This document shows positions 9,418-17,825 of a stretch of 37,658 nt of DNA, piece after piece; position 1 is the first letter of the stretch, and each line of letters opens with the position of its first letter. The stretch is from Paracoccaceae bacterium (GTDB taxonomy: Bacteria; Pseudomonadota; Alphaproteobacteria; Rhodobacterales; Rhodobacteraceae). The DNA lies in NCBI GenBank assembly GCA_011389955.1, contig JAABTI010000002.1, forward strand, positions 1 to 37,658, given 5' to 3'. Under the pieces are notes generated by a model. The model saw only the letters and a program-made list of their open reading frames with translations, was not told where the DNA came from and did not search any database. The translations under genes and the position numbers were made by a program.

Positions 9418-10370
9418 TCTTCAAGCGCCTGGTCACGCAGCTCGACGGCCTTCTCTGCGGGGACGAGCAGGGATTTCTCCGGCTCGATCAGGGTGTCGAA
9501 CGCATCGGGCAGGCCGGCCTCCGGCATGATGGCGGGATACATCCAGTTGGTCGTCGGGATAATCGACTGGAAGGTGTCGCTGGTCATGAACTTCAGGAAC
9601 GCGTCGGCCAGTTCGGGCTGCTCGGTGCCCGCGAGCTTGCCCGCTACCTCGATCTGCATGTAGTGGCCCTCTTCGAAGGGCACGGCGGTCTTGCTACGGT
9701 CGTCCTCGGCGATGATGTGGTAGGCGGGCGAGGTCGTGTAGGACAGCACCATGTCGGATTCGCCCTCCTGGAACAGGCCGTAGGCCTCGGACCAGCCCTT
9801 GGTGACGGTGACGATATTGTCGGACAGGCCGGCCCAGATTTCCTCGGCCTCGTCGCCATAGGCGGTCTTTACCCACATCAGCAAGCCCAGCCCCGGCGTG
9901 GACGAGCGGGGATCCTGGATCACGATGCTGGTGTCGCTGTCGGCCAGTTCGCGGAAATTGCCGGGCGCGTCGAACTGCGCATCCGCGACAAAGGCGAAAT
10001 AGCCCCAGTCGAATGGCACGAAAAGGGGGTCGTCCCACGCGATGGGCAGATCGTACTCGGCGCTGACGGAGTGCGGCGTGAACAGCCCGGTTTCGGCGGC
10101 GGCAGCCGTCAGGCCGGTATCGAGACCCAGCACGATGTCGGCATCGGTGCGCGCGCCCTCAAGACGCAGTCGCGCCAGCAGCGAGGCGCCATCGCCCGCG
10201 CCCACGAATTGCAAGTCGCATTCGCAGGTCTTTTCGAACGCTTCCTCCACGGCGGGGCCGGGGCCCCAATCGCTGACGAAGCTGTCATAGGTGTAGATGG
10301 TCAGAGTGGGTGTCTCGGCCACCGCGGTGGTGGTGGCAAACAGTCCCGCGGCAAGTGCAAGATACTTCAT
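9393..10370 (-). CDS. thiB: Thiamine/TPP-binding periplasmic protein ThiB
   Basis: Periplasmic solute-binding protein that delivers thiamine or TPP to ThiPQ. Seen: signal peptide MKYLALAAGLFATTTAVA followed by ETPTLTIYTYDSFVSDWGPGPAVEEAFEKTCECDLQFVGAGDGASLLARL, the N-terminal pattern of the ThiB/TbpA family, then ADIVLGLD and a DWGYFAFV segment. The ORF track extends to 10880, but ATG at 10370 has AGGAGG 5-6 nt upstream and begins the signal peptide; the extra 170 residues would be translated from the riboswitch and from antisense of aroC. The mature protein has about 307 residues, normal for the family. First gene of thiBPQ, just downstream of the TPP riboswitch. Confidence 0.94.
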   Translation of the reverse strand: MKYLALAAGLFATTTAVAETPTLTIYTYDSFVSDWGPGPAVEEAFEKTCECDLQFVGAGDGASLLARLRLEGARTDADIVLGLDTGLTAAAAETGLFTPHSVSAEYDLPIAWDDPLFVPFDWGYFAFVADAQFDAPGNFRELADSDTSIVIQDPRSSTPGLGLLMWVKTAYGDEAEEIWAGLSDNIVTVTKGWSEAYGLFQEGESDMVLSYTTSPAYHIIAEDDRSKTAVPFEEGHYMQIEVAGKLAGTEQPELADAFLKFMTSDTFQSIIPTTNWMYPAIMPEAGLPDAFDTLIEPEKSLLVPAEKAVELRDQALEEWLRALSQ

Positions 10371-10420
10371 GGCAGCCTCCTGTCTGCGACGGGCGGAGCA
10401 AGTCAGGAGCCGTGTCCAAA

Positions 10421-10508
10421 CCTTCCCTCCGCCGGTCTTAACCGGTTCAGGTTCAACGGGTTCACGCACGCGCATCTCAACCTCGCCTTGGCGAAGCACC
10501 CCGAGGTA
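10421..10508 (-). promoter_or_regulatory. TPP (THI-box) riboswitch controlling thiBPQ
   Basis: Read on the minus strand, this leader contains the conserved TPP-aptamer blocks in order: CTCGGGGTGC, TTGAGAT (the CUGAGA-type core), ACCCGTTGAACCTGA, and the P4/P5 arm CCGGTTAAGACCGG closed by GGAGGGA. The spacing matches the THI-box consensus, and 5' CCTC can pair with 3' GAGG to form P1. It lies about 50 nt upstream of the thiB start with a good Shine-Dalgarno in between, so control of translation initiation (or Rho-dependent termination) is more likely than an intrinsic terminator, because I see no U-tract hairpin. The inferred effect is repression of thiamine import when TPP is plentiful. Confidence 0.93.
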
Positions 10509-10602
10509 TCGCGCAACGTAAGGTGCCCGGCAGAGCGCTTCAAGGCAAAACCGCTTGAGCGGACCCGGCGCGGCGGCTAATGGGGGGACAAAGGAGTGCG
10601 CC

Positions 10603-11706
10603 ATGAGCATGAACACCTTCGGCCATCTTTTCCGTGTCACCACCTGGGGCGAAAGCCACGGTCCCGCCCTTGGGGCGACGGTGGATGGCTGCCCCCCCGG
10701 CGTCGCGATTACCGAGGCCACGATCCAGCACTGGCTGGACCGGCGCAAGCCGGGACAGAACAAATACACCACGCAGCGCCGCGAGGCCGACGCGGTGCGC
10801 ATCCTGTCGGGTGTATTCGAGGGGCAGACCACCGGCACGCCGGTGCAGCTGATGATCGAGAACACCGACCAGCGGTCCAAGGATTACGGCGATATCGCCG
10901 AGAAATTCCGCCCCGGCCATGCCGACATCACCTATTGGCAGAAATACGGCATCCGCGACTATCGTGGCGGTGGCCGGTCCAGCGCCCGCGAAACGGCGGC
11001 GCGGGTGGCCGCCGGCGGGCTGGCGCGGGCGGCGATCGAGACGCTGGCGCCGGGGGTCGAGATCAAGGGCTACATGACACGGATCGGGGCGCACGAGATC
11101 GACCGGGACCGTTTCGACTGGAGCCAGATCGACGCAAACCCGTTCTGGACCCCGGACGCGCAAGCGGCGCAGAGATGGGCGGAATACCTCGACGGGCTGC
11201 GCAAGTCGGGCAATTCCGTGGGCGCGGTTGTCGAGGTGGTGGCGCGCGGCCTGCCCGCCGGGCTGGGCGCGCCGGTTTACGGCAAGCTCGACACCGACCT
11301 GGCCGCCGCGATGATGAGCATCAACGCGGTCAAGGGTGTCGAGATCGGCGAGGGCATGGCGGCGGCCACCCTGACCGGCGAGGACAATGCCGACGAGATA
11401 TTCATGGGCAATGACGGGCAGCCCGTCTATTCCAGCAATCATGCCGGCGGCATTCTCGGCGGGATATCGACCGGGCAGGACGTGGTGGTGCGCTTTGCCG
11501 TGAAACCGACCAGTTCGATCCTGAAGACCCGCCAGACCATCACCAGGTCGGGCGAGGCGACCGACATCGTCACCAAGGGCCGCCACGACCCCTGCGTGGG
11601 CATCCGCGCGGTCCCGGTGGGCGAGGCGATGATGGCCTGTGTGATCCTGGACCACCTGCTGCTGCATCGCGGGCAGGTGGGCGAAAATCGAGGCGCGATC
11701 GGCTGA
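10603..11706 (+). CDS. aroC: Chorismate synthase
   Basis: Cytoplasmic enzyme that converts 5-enolpyruvylshikimate-3-phosphate to chorismate using reduced FMN, the last step of the shikimate pathway. Seen: the family signatures [27 protein letters not shown] (from about residue 6), [29 protein letters not shown] (around residue 115) and the C-terminal [19 protein letters not shown] and [17 protein letters not shown]. The ORF track starts at 10555; ATG at 10603 is chosen because AAGGAG sits 6 nt upstream and the protein then starts [10 protein letters not shown] (367 aa, usual length). ATG at 10609 is an alternative. It is a single gene divergent from thiB and convergent with the polyamine permease (12 nt gap). 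Confidence 0.97.
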   Translation: MSMNTFGHLFRVTTWGESHGPALGATVDGCPPGVAITEATIQHWLDRRKPGQNKYTTQRREADAVRILSGVFEGQTTGTPVQLMIENTDQRSKDYGDIAEKFRPGHADITYWQKYGIRDYRGGGRSSARETAARVAAGGLARAAIETLAPGVEIKGYMTRIGAHEIDRDRFDWSQIDANPFWTPDAQAAQRWAEYLDGLRKSGNSVGAVVEVVARGLPAGLGAPVYGKLDTDLAAAMMSINAVKGVEIGEGMAAATLTGEDNADEIFMGNDGQPVYSSNHAGGILGGISTGQDVVVRFAVKPTSSILKTRQTITRSGEATDIVTKGRHDPCVGIRAVPVGEAMMACVILDHLLLHRGQVGENRGAIG

Positions 11707-11718
11707 GCGGGCACGGGG

Positions 11719-12573
11719 TCAGGTGGCGCGGCGCTGGAAGGCGATCATCATCAGCGCCAGCAGGCTGGACCCCAGCATCAGCAAAAGCGACACCGCGTTC
11801 AGCAGAGGGGTGGAGCCCTCCTTGAGCCGGTCGAACATGGCGATGGTCAGCGGCGCGTCGGATCCGACCAGCATCAGCGTGGTGTTGAAGTTCTCGAAGC
11901 TCATCAGGAAGGCCACCACGAACGCCCCCACCAGCGCGGGGGCAAGGAACGGCAGGGTAACGGTGCGCACCGCCGTGAGCCGGCCGGCGCCGAGGTTCAT
12001 GGCGGCCTCTTCCAGGGTGCGATCGAATTTCTGGAGCCGGGCGGAGATGACCAGCGTGGCGATGGTGGCGATGAACGAGAACTGGCCAAGTACCACCAGC
12101 GTCAGGCCGGGGCGCAGCGCCACGATATCCCATTTCAGGCCGTCCCAGGCAGCGTTGGCCAGGGTCGAGGAAAACACCAGGATCGAGATGCCCAGCACGA
12201 TGCCGGGGATCACCAGCGGCATCAGCATCAGCACGTAGAGAACCCCGCGTCCGCGGAACTGGTAGCGGTTGAAAAGGAAGGCGTTGGATGTGCCCACGGC
12301 CACCGACAACGCCGAGACGCAGACGCCCACGAAAACCGATGTGCCGATCGCGCCCAGGATGGCGCGATCGTGGAACACGCCGATCATCGGGTCGCTGTCG
12401 CCGAAAAACCAGTTCCAGGTGAAGCCTTCCCACGGCAGCGAGGGGAACTGGCTGTCGTTGAACGCGAACACGGCGACCACGGTAAGCGGCAGCGCAAGGT
12501 AGATGAAGAACAGCGCCACGTAGGCGCCATAGGCGGCCCGGATCGCGCGGGGTTGCGGTATGGTGGGGATCAT
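11719..12573 (-). CDS. Polyamine-type ABC transporter permease (PotC-like)
   Basis: Inner-membrane permease of a spermidine/putrescine-type importer. Seen: 284 aa, an N-terminal helix (AYVALFFIYLALPLTVVAVFAF) followed by FNDSQFPSLPWEGFTWNWF, typical of PotC/PotI, and the EAA loop EEAAMNLGAGRLTAVRTVTLPFLAPALVGAF. ATG at 12573 has AAAGGA 7 nt upstream. It is the last of the four transporter genes, 14 nt after the PotB-like gene. The exact substrate (spermidine, putrescine or a related cation) is not resolved by sequence; the class is clear from all four subunits. Confidence 0.9.
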   Translation of the reverse strand: MIPTIPQPRAIRAAYGAYVALFFIYLALPLTVVAVFAFNDSQFPSLPWEGFTWNWFFGDSDPMIGVFHDRAILGAIGTSVFVGVCVSALSVAVGTSNAFLFNRYQFRGRGVLYVLMLMPLVIPGIVLGISILVFSSTLANAAWDGLKWDIVALRPGLTLVVLGQFSFIATIATLVISARLQKFDRTLEEAAMNLGAGRLTAVRTVTLPFLAPALVGAFVVAFLMSFENFNTTLMLVGSDAPLTIAMFDRLKEGSTPLLNAVSLLLMLGSSLLALMMIAFQRRAT

Positions 12574-12587
12574 CGCGCCGTCCTTTC

Positions 12588-13445
12588 CTAGCCCATGGTC
12601 TTTTCAAGGGTTTGACCCGTCAGGCGCAGCATGGCCCAGACGATTACCGAGGACAGGATCAGCAGCATGAAGCCGAACGCGGCGCCCAGTTCCCAGTTGA
12701 AGCGCACTATGAACTGCGAATAGATAAGTTCCGTGAACCACAGGCTGTCCTTGCCGCCCAGCATGGTCGGGGTCAGGTAATTGCCCAGCGACAGCATGAA
12801 CACCACGATACTGCCCGACACGATGCCGGGGGTGGCGTGGGGAATGATGATCTCGCGCAGGATGGACGGGCCGGAGCCACCCAGATCGTAGCCGGCCTCG
12901 ATCACGGAATCATCGAGGCTTTCGAGGGTGGTCACCAGCGGCACCACCATGAACAGCATCGAGGTGTAGACCAGGCCCACCATGATCGCGGCGTCGTTAT
13001 ACAGCATCTCCACCGGGCCGGAAACCAGGCCCGACCATTGCAGCAGGCTGGAAAATACCCCGGTCTCGCGCAGCAGGATCATCCAGCCGAAGGTGCGCAC
13101 CAGTTCAGAGACCCAGAACGGCACAAGGCACATCAGGAACAGTGCCGATTGCGTGCGGCCCTTGACCATCTTGGCGATGTAGTAACTGACGGGAAAGGCG
13201 ATCAGAAGGGTGATGAAGGTCGCCGCGACGGCCATGATCGCGGTCCGCGCGAAGGTCATCAGGTAGAGTGGCTCGTTCAGGAACGTGCGGTAGTTGGCGG
13301 TGCTGGTGGCGTATTCGCCCACGCCGACGCGTTCGCGCAGCGAGATCAGGAACATGTCGACATGCGGGATCACGATCAGCGCCGTGAGCCACAGCAGCAG
13401 CGGCATCAGCAGCAGGATGAATCCCAGTTTGGCCTGTGCGCGCAT
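12588..13445 (-). CDS. Polyamine-type ABC transporter permease (PotB-like)
   Basis: Partner permease of the polyamine-type importer. Seen: 285 aa, a first helix GFILLLMPLLLWLTALIVIPHVDMFLISL followed by a periplasmic segment and five further helices; the EAA loop DDSVIEAGYDLGGSGPSILREIIIPHATPGIVSG; and PLVTTLESLDDS immediately before it, characteristic of PotB/PotH. It starts 3 nt after the stop of the ATPase gene, so translation is probably coupled. The order ATPase-PotB-PotC in the same operon supports a heterodimeric permease. Confidence 0.9.
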   Translation of the reverse strand: MRAQAKLGFILLLMPLLLWLTALIVIPHVDMFLISLRERVGVGEYATSTANYRTFLNEPLYLMTFARTAIMAVAATFITLLIAFPVSYYIAKMVKGRTQSALFLMCLVPFWVSELVRTFGWMILLRETGVFSSLLQWSGLVSGPVEMLYNDAAIMVGLVYTSMLFMVVPLVTTLESLDDSVIEAGYDLGGSGPSILREIIIPHATPGIVSGSIVVFMLSLGNYLTPTMLGGKDSLWFTELIYSQFIVRFNWELGAAFGFMLLILSSVIVWAMLRLTGQTLEKTMG

Positions 13446-13448
13446 CGC

Positions 13449-14552
13449 TCAGGCCCCCGTGCCGGCGGCGAAGCAGTTGCCATGTGCCCCGGACCATCCG
13501 ATGTGCATGCGCGCGCCCTTTTCCAGCATCGCGAATTCACCCGATTGCGGCAGGGTCACCTCGATTTCGCCGCGCCCTTCGTCGTCGCGAAACAGGATGC
13601 GGCTGGCAGCGCCGTTGAACAGGATCGAAGTGACCTGCCCTGACAGGCGATTGTCGAAATGGATCAGTTCTTCGCCGGTGTGCGCGACGCGGATCGCCTC
13701 GGGGCGGACGTAGATATCGGCGCGGTCGCCGGCCGACAAGGCACGCCCGTGCGAGGCGCCGTGCAGCGTCAGGCCACTGTCGGTGCGCAGTTGCAGCGCG
13801 TCGCCCTCGGCACGAACGACGATGGCCGGCCAGCGGTTGGTGTCGCCGACGAACCCGGCGACGAAGGCGGTTTCGGGGCGGTAATACAGGTCGCGCGCGG
13901 CGCCCAGTTGTTCGAACCGGCCATTGTTCATCACCGCGATCTGGTCGGACATGACCAACGCCTCGGACTGGTCGTGGGTGATGTAGACGAAGGTGGTGTC
14001 GAACGCGGCCTGAAGCGCCTTGAGCTCGATCTTCATGTGTTCGCGCAGCTTGAGGTCAAGCGCGCCCAGCGGCTCGTCCAGCAACAGCACGTCGGGTTCG
14101 AGCACCATGCAGCGGGCGATGGCGATGCGCTGTTTCTGCCCGCCAGACAGTTCATGCACCTTGCGCTTGCCCACGCCGGGCAGGCCGATGCGGTCCAGCA
14201 CCCCGTCCACCTTGCGGGCGATGTCCGCCCGCGGCAGGCCAGCGCGGCGCAGGCCGTAGCCGATATTGTCCTCGATATTCATCATGGGAAAAAGCGCGAG
14301 GTGCTGGAACACCATGTTCACCGGGCGCTTGTTGGGCGGCACGTTCAGCATCGACCGGCCCTTGATGCGGATATCGCCGCTGGTAGGGGGCAGGAACCCC
14401 GCGATCATGCGCATGATCGTGGTCTTGCCGCAGCCCGACGGGCCGAGAACGGAAAAGAATGACCCCTGGGGCACGGCAAAGTCCACGTTGTCGACGGCGG
14501 TCGCATCGTCGAACCGCTTGGTCAGAGCGACGCATTCCAGATCGGGGGTCAT
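13449..14552 (-). CDS. Polyamine-type ABC transporter ATP-binding protein (PotA-like)
   Basis: ATPase subunit of the polyamine-type importer. Seen, numbering from the chosen start: Walker A GPSGCGKT (37-44), Q-loop VFQHLALFPMMNIEDNIGYGL, signature LSGGQKQRIAIAR (from 135), Walker B DVLLLDEPLGALD (154-166), H-loop ITHDQSEAL, and a C-terminal OB-fold/TOBE-2 regulatory domain (YVRPEAIRVAHTGEE through EVTLPQSGE) as in PotA and MalK relatives. The ORF track begins at 14618; ATG at 14552 with AGGA about 7 nt upstream begins MTPDLECVALTKRF and gives 367 aa. It follows the binding-protein gene after a 78-nt gap that holds a stable hairpin. Confidence 0.92.
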   Translation of the reverse strand: MTPDLECVALTKRFDDATAVDNVDFAVPQGSFFSVLGPSGCGKTTIMRMIAGFLPPTSGDIRIKGRSMLNVPPNKRPVNMVFQHLALFPMMNIEDNIGYGLRRAGLPRADIARKVDGVLDRIGLPGVGKRKVHELSGGQKQRIAIARCMVLEPDVLLLDEPLGALDLKLREHMKIELKALQAAFDTTFVYITHDQSEALVMSDQIAVMNNGRFEQLGAARDLYYRPETAFVAGFVGDTNRWPAIVVRAEGDALQLRTDSGLTLHGASHGRALSAGDRADIYVRPEAIRVAHTGEELIHFDNRLSGQVTSILFNGAASRILFRDDEGRGEIEVTLPQSGEFAMLEKGARMHIGWSGAHGNCFAAGTGA

Positions 14553-14582
14553 CGGATATCCTGCAATGGATGAAACGGAGTA

Positions 14583-14607
14583 CGGCACCCGCGCTTGGCG
14601 GGTGCCG
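14583..14607 (-). other. Intercistronic hairpin between binding-protein and ATPase genes
   Basis: A perfect inverted repeat, cggcacccgc / gcgggtgccg, with a 5-nt loop (gcttg), placed between the stop of the binding-protein gene and the start of the ATPase gene. On the transcribed strand it is followed by TACTCCG rather than a U-tract, so it is not a normal intrinsic terminator. Such hairpins after periplasmic binding-protein genes are known to stabilise the upstream mRNA and give an excess of binding protein over membrane subunits. That role is inferred here. Confidence 0.65.
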
Positions 14608-14630
14608 CGAATCGTCACGCGTGTCGCGTA

Positions 14631-15710
14631 TCAGTTGGCCGCCTTGACACGGTCCAGAACGCCGCCTTCGATCGCCTCGAGGCCGGCGGGAACGGGCGGA
14701 TACCACTTGATGTTATCGACGTCCTCGGGCGGGAAGCTGTTCTGATACTTCGCCTTGAGCGCGTCCGAAGCATAGGCATCCGCGCCCTTGGAGGCGGTGA
14801 AATTGCCTGCCGAGGCGGTAATCATCGCCGAAACTTCGGGCTGCATCACGAAGTTGATCCAGTCATAGGCGGCCTGATCGGCGCGGCCCTTGGCCGGCAG
14901 AACGAACGTGTCGATCCAGCCCAGCGCGCCGGACCCGGGCGCAACGAAGGTGATATCGGCGTTATCGTCGTTCAGTTTCCAGCCGCCTGTATCCCATGCC
15001 ATGGCCGCGACAACTTCGCCCGAGCGGACGAGATTCATCAGCTCGTCACCGCCGCCCCAGTATGTTTTGACGTTGGGCTTGCAATCCTTCAGCTTGGCTT
15101 CGACCTCTTCCATGATCTCGGTATAGGCGGCCGCGTCGCCATAGGCGGCGAACGGGTCCATCCCCATGGAAAACGCGAACCCGATCAGCGTTGGGCGCTT
15201 GAGCCGGTAGGAGACCTTCCCGGCAACTTCGTCATTGCACAGATCGGTGTAGTCGGCGACGCCGGCCGCCTTGGTGGTGTCCAGCACCAGGCCGCTGGTG
15301 CCCCAGACATGCGGAACGCCGTAAACCTCATCACTGACGGTGGTATTCTTCTTGGTCGCTTCCAGCATCGAGGGGATGAACAGGCTGCTGTCTATCCGAG
15401 ACAGGTCGATGGGCTTGTAGATGCCGAACTCGGCCTGCGGGCCGGCGATGCGGTCCTGGCTGGGCTGGGCCAGGTCGAAACCGCCGCCGCCGGTGGCGCG
15501 CAGCTTGGCGATCATTTCCTCGTTGTTGGACTTGGTCACCTCGACGATGTGGCCGGTTTCCGCCTCGAATTTCTCGATGACGTCCTGGGGCGCGTAGCCG
15601 CCCCATGTCAACAGGCGCAGCGTTTCGGCGCTGGCGCCCTGGGCCATGGCGATCAGGCCGATTACCCCGGCCGAGCGGGCCAGGTTGATCGTGAAGGAAT
15701 TTCGTCTCAT
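14631..15710 (-). CDS. Polyamine-type ABC transporter substrate-binding protein (PotD-like)
   Basis: Periplasmic binding protein of the polyamine-type importer. Seen: 359 aa with a signal peptide (MRRNSFTINLARSAGVIGLIAMAQGASA) followed by ETLRLLTWGGYAPQDVIEKFEAETGHIVEVTKSNNEEMIAKL, the PotD/PotF N-terminal pattern, then FDLAQPSQDRIA and a VPHVWGTSGLVLDT segment as in the PotD fold. The C-terminal NFTASKGADAYASDALK is also typical. It is the first gene of the operon and is divergent from adenine deaminase across a 275-nt AT-richer region. Substrate specificity is not proven; other family members bind spermidine, putrescine or related organic cations. Confidence 0.88.
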   Translation of the reverse strand: MRRNSFTINLARSAGVIGLIAMAQGASAETLRLLTWGGYAPQDVIEKFEAETGHIVEVTKSNNEEMIAKLRATGGGGFDLAQPSQDRIAGPQAEFGIYKPIDLSRIDSSLFIPSMLEATKKNTTVSDEVYGVPHVWGTSGLVLDTTKAAGVADYTDLCNDEVAGKVSYRLKRPTLIGFAFSMGMDPFAAYGDAAAYTEIMEEVEAKLKDCKPNVKTYWGGGDELMNLVRSGEVVAAMAWDTGGWKLNDDNADITFVAPGSGALGWIDTFVLPAKGRADQAAYDWINFVMQPEVSAMITASAGNFTASKGADAYASDALKAKYQNSFPPEDVDNIKWYPPVPAGLEAIEGGVLDRVKAAN

Positions 15711-15825
15711 TTCAGTCCCCTGTTTTCAGCTATGGTGTGCATCCGATCAACTGCCACCTAAGTGAAACAGATTTGCGACGATGTCGGACATTCCGTTTTC
15801 GTTTTTTATCGGATAGTAAAATAAA

Positions 15826-15861
15826 GATCGTCAGTTTTGGTGAAAGTCAACATCGACGATC
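15826..15861. promoter_or_regulatory. Inverted repeat in the divergent potD-like/ade intergenic region
   Basis: The 275-nt region between the binding-protein gene and adenine deaminase must hold both promoters. It contains an AT-rich tract (ttttttatcggatagtaaaataaa, with TAAAAT at 15817 as a possible -10 for ade) and a perfect 7-bp inverted repeat, GATCGTC ... GACGATC, with 22 nt between the arms. The repeat could be an operator for a shared regulator or a chance pairing. I do not recognise a named operator here. Confidence 0.3.
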
Positions 15862-15985
15862 ATAATTCGCGTCCGGACGCGGCGGCCCGTGGGATTGGCA
15901 GTGCCGATATCGCATGGTCATCGGGGCGTCCGTGGCCCCTTGCGGCCCGCTTCGCGCGCCGTTCCGGAAAACGAGGAGCAACCAA

Positions 15986-17680
15986 ATGACCGAACTGAGC
16001 GACCTGATAGACCAGGGGCGCGGCATCGTTCCGGCCGACCTGGTGTTGCGCGGTGGCCAGGTGTTCGACCTGACCACCGGCGAGATGATCGCGGGCGATG
16101 TGGCGATCTGCGGTGATACCATCGTCGGGGTTGGCGAAGCCTACGAGGGACAGCAGGTGATCGACGCGACCGGCCAGATCCTGGTGCCCGGTTTCATCGA
16201 CACGCACCTGCATATCGAAAGCTCGCTGGTTACGCCGTTCGAGTTCGATCGCTGCGTCGGGGCACGCGGGGTGACCACCGCGATCTGCGACCCGCACGAG
16301 ATTGCCAACGTGATCGGGGTCGATGGCATCCGCTATTTCCAGCAGGCGTCGGAGCATACGCTGATGGACATCCGCGTGCAACTCAGTTCCTGCGTGCCGT
16401 CCACGGAGATGGAAACATCGGGCGCGCGGATCGAGGCGGCGGATCTGGCCGGCCTGCGCGGCCATCCGTCGGGCATCGGCCTGGCCGAGTTCATGAACTA
16501 TCCCGGCGTGCTGGGCAGGGGCGCGGGCGCCATGGCCAAGCTGGAGATGTTCCGTGGCGGGCATATCGACGGGCACGCGCCGATGCTGTCGGGGCGTGAC
16601 CTGTGTGCCTATGTCGCCGCGGGTATCCGCACCGAACACGAGGCGACCACCGCCGAGGAGGCGCGCGAGAAACTGCGCAAGGGGATGCGGGTGCTGATCC
16701 GCGAGGGATCGGTGTCGAAGGACATGCACGCGCTTGCGCCGGTTCTGACCGACGTGACGGCGCCCTACATGGCGCTTTGCACCGATGACCGAAACCCCCT
16801 GGATATCGCCGAGCATGGCCATCTGGACTACATGATCCGCAGCCTGATCGCGCTGGGATGTTCACCGCTGGCGGTTTACCGCGCGGCCAGCTTGTCGGCG
16901 GCGGAGGCGTTCGGCCTGCGCGACCGCGGCTTGATCGCGCCGGGGCGGCGGGCGGATATCGTGATGCTGGACAGCCTTGAAGAGTGTCGCGCGACGCGGG
17001 TGCTGTGTGCCGGGAAGGAGATGACCGTGGCGGCATTCGCCGCGCGCGGCACGGTCGCGCCGGTGGGGCGCGGATCGGTCGATGCGCCGGCGGTAACGGC
17101 GGCAAGTTTTCGCACCAGCGGCAACCGCGAACAGACGGACGTCATCGGGATACTCGATGGCAAGATCATCACCGAACATCTGCACGAGGTGATCCCGATT
17201 ACCGAAGGCGACAAGCGCGCGGACATCGCGCGTGACCTTATCAAGATCGCGGTGGTCGAGCGGCACGGCCGCAACGGCAACATCGCCACGGGGTTCGTGC
17301 GTGGCTTTGGCCTGAAGGCGGGGGCGATCGCGTCGACGGTGTGCCACGATCACCACAACATCGTGGTGGTGGGCGCGGATTACGATGACATGGCCCGCGC
17401 GGTGACCCGCCTGGGCGAGATCGAGGGCGGGTTCGTCGTGGTGCGCGACGGCGAGGTGCTGGCCGAACTGGCATTGCCGGTGGCCGGCCTGATGAGCCTG
17501 GAGCCATTCGAGGTGGTGCGCGACCGGCTGTCGGAATTGCGCGCGGCGGCGACGTCGCTTGGCGTCACGCTGGAAGAGCCGTTCCTGCAACTCGCCTTCC
17601 TTGCGCTGCCGGTGATTCCCGCGCTCAAGATCACCGATCGCGGGCTGGTCGACGTGATCCGGTTCGAGATCATCGGATAG
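15986..17680 (+). CDS. ade: Adenine deaminase
   Basis: Amidohydrolase-superfamily enzyme that deaminates adenine to hypoxanthine for purine salvage or use of adenine as a nitrogen source. Seen: metal-binding H-x-H in [13 protein letters not shown] (His74, His76), the [15 protein letters not shown] segment near residue 98, [19 protein letters not shown], and the C-terminal Ade-specific domain with [36 protein letters not shown]. The ORF track starts at 15914; ATG at 15986 has GAGGAG 7 nt upstream and gives 564 aa, the normal length. It is a single gene divergent from the polyamine-type importer, which suggests a nitrogen-scavenging neighbourhood, though co-regulation is only inferred. Confidence 0.95.
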   Translation: MTELSDLIDQGRGIVPADLVLRGGQVFDLTTGEMIAGDVAICGDTIVGVGEAYEGQQVIDATGQILVPGFIDTHLHIESSLVTPFEFDRCVGARGVTTAICDPHEIANVIGVDGIRYFQQASEHTLMDIRVQLSSCVPSTEMETSGARIEAADLAGLRGHPSGIGLAEFMNYPGVLGRGAGAMAKLEMFRGGHIDGHAPMLSGRDLCAYVAAGIRTEHEATTAEEAREKLRKGMRVLIREGSVSKDMHALAPVLTDVTAPYMALCTDDRNPLDIAEHGHLDYMIRSLIALGCSPLAVYRAASLSAAEAFGLRDRGLIAPGRRADIVMLDSLEECRATRVLCAGKEMTVAAFAARGTVAPVGRGSVDAPAVTAASFRTSGNREQTDVIGILDGKIITEHLHEVIPITEGDKRADIARDLIKIAVVERHGRNGNIATGFVRGFGLKAGAIASTVCHDHHNIVVVGADYDDMARAVTRLGEIEGGFVVVRDGEVLAELALPVAGLMSLEPFEVVRDRLSELRAAATSLGVTLEEPFLQLAFLALPVIPALKITDRGLVDVIRFEIIG

Positions 17681-17697
17681 TGGATTTTCTGCACTGC

Positions 17698-17709
17698 GAA
17701 ACGTATTTC
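17698..17709. promoter_or_regulatory. GAAA-N4-TTTC palindrome upstream of the fadJ-like promoter
   Basis: The sequence gaaacgtatttc is a short palindrome (GAAA, 4 nt, TTTC) placed 6 nt before the proposed -35 element. It partly resembles the GAAAC-N4-GTTTC operator of PsrA-type TetR regulators of fatty-acid oxidation, but the innermost bases do not match, so the resemblance is weak. Confidence 0.25.
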
Positions 17710-17715
17710 CATTTA

Positions 17716-17744
17716 TTGACGTGCTTTGCCGAACGCTCTACCTT
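17716..17744 (+). promoter_or_regulatory. Sigma-70-type promoter for the fadJ-like/ACAD operon
   Basis: TTGACG (17716-17721) and TACCTT (17739-17744) are separated by exactly 17 nt, close to the housekeeping consensus, and lie about 80 nt upstream of the fadJ-like start. They are in the 145-nt gap after adenine deaminase, the only place a promoter for this operon would fit. Confidence 0.5.
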
Positions 17745-17825
17745 GCCCCGTCAAACGGGTGAGGCGAGGAACGCGCGCGCCGTCGTCCCGAAAACGTCCC
17801 ATGATCTGCAAAAGGAAGGCCGCAA

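Noticed and set aside
8191-9663. A 490-aa plus-strand open frame opposite thiP and the end of thiB.
   Set aside because: Extremely biased composition (Gln, Arg, His and Gly runs) and antisense to a permease with clear helices; a shadow ORF.
10371-10880. The long upstream extension of thiB in the ORF track, considered as a fused N-terminal domain.
   Set aside because: It covers the TPP riboswitch and antisense of aroC; the internal ATG has a strong AGGAGG and starts a signal peptide.
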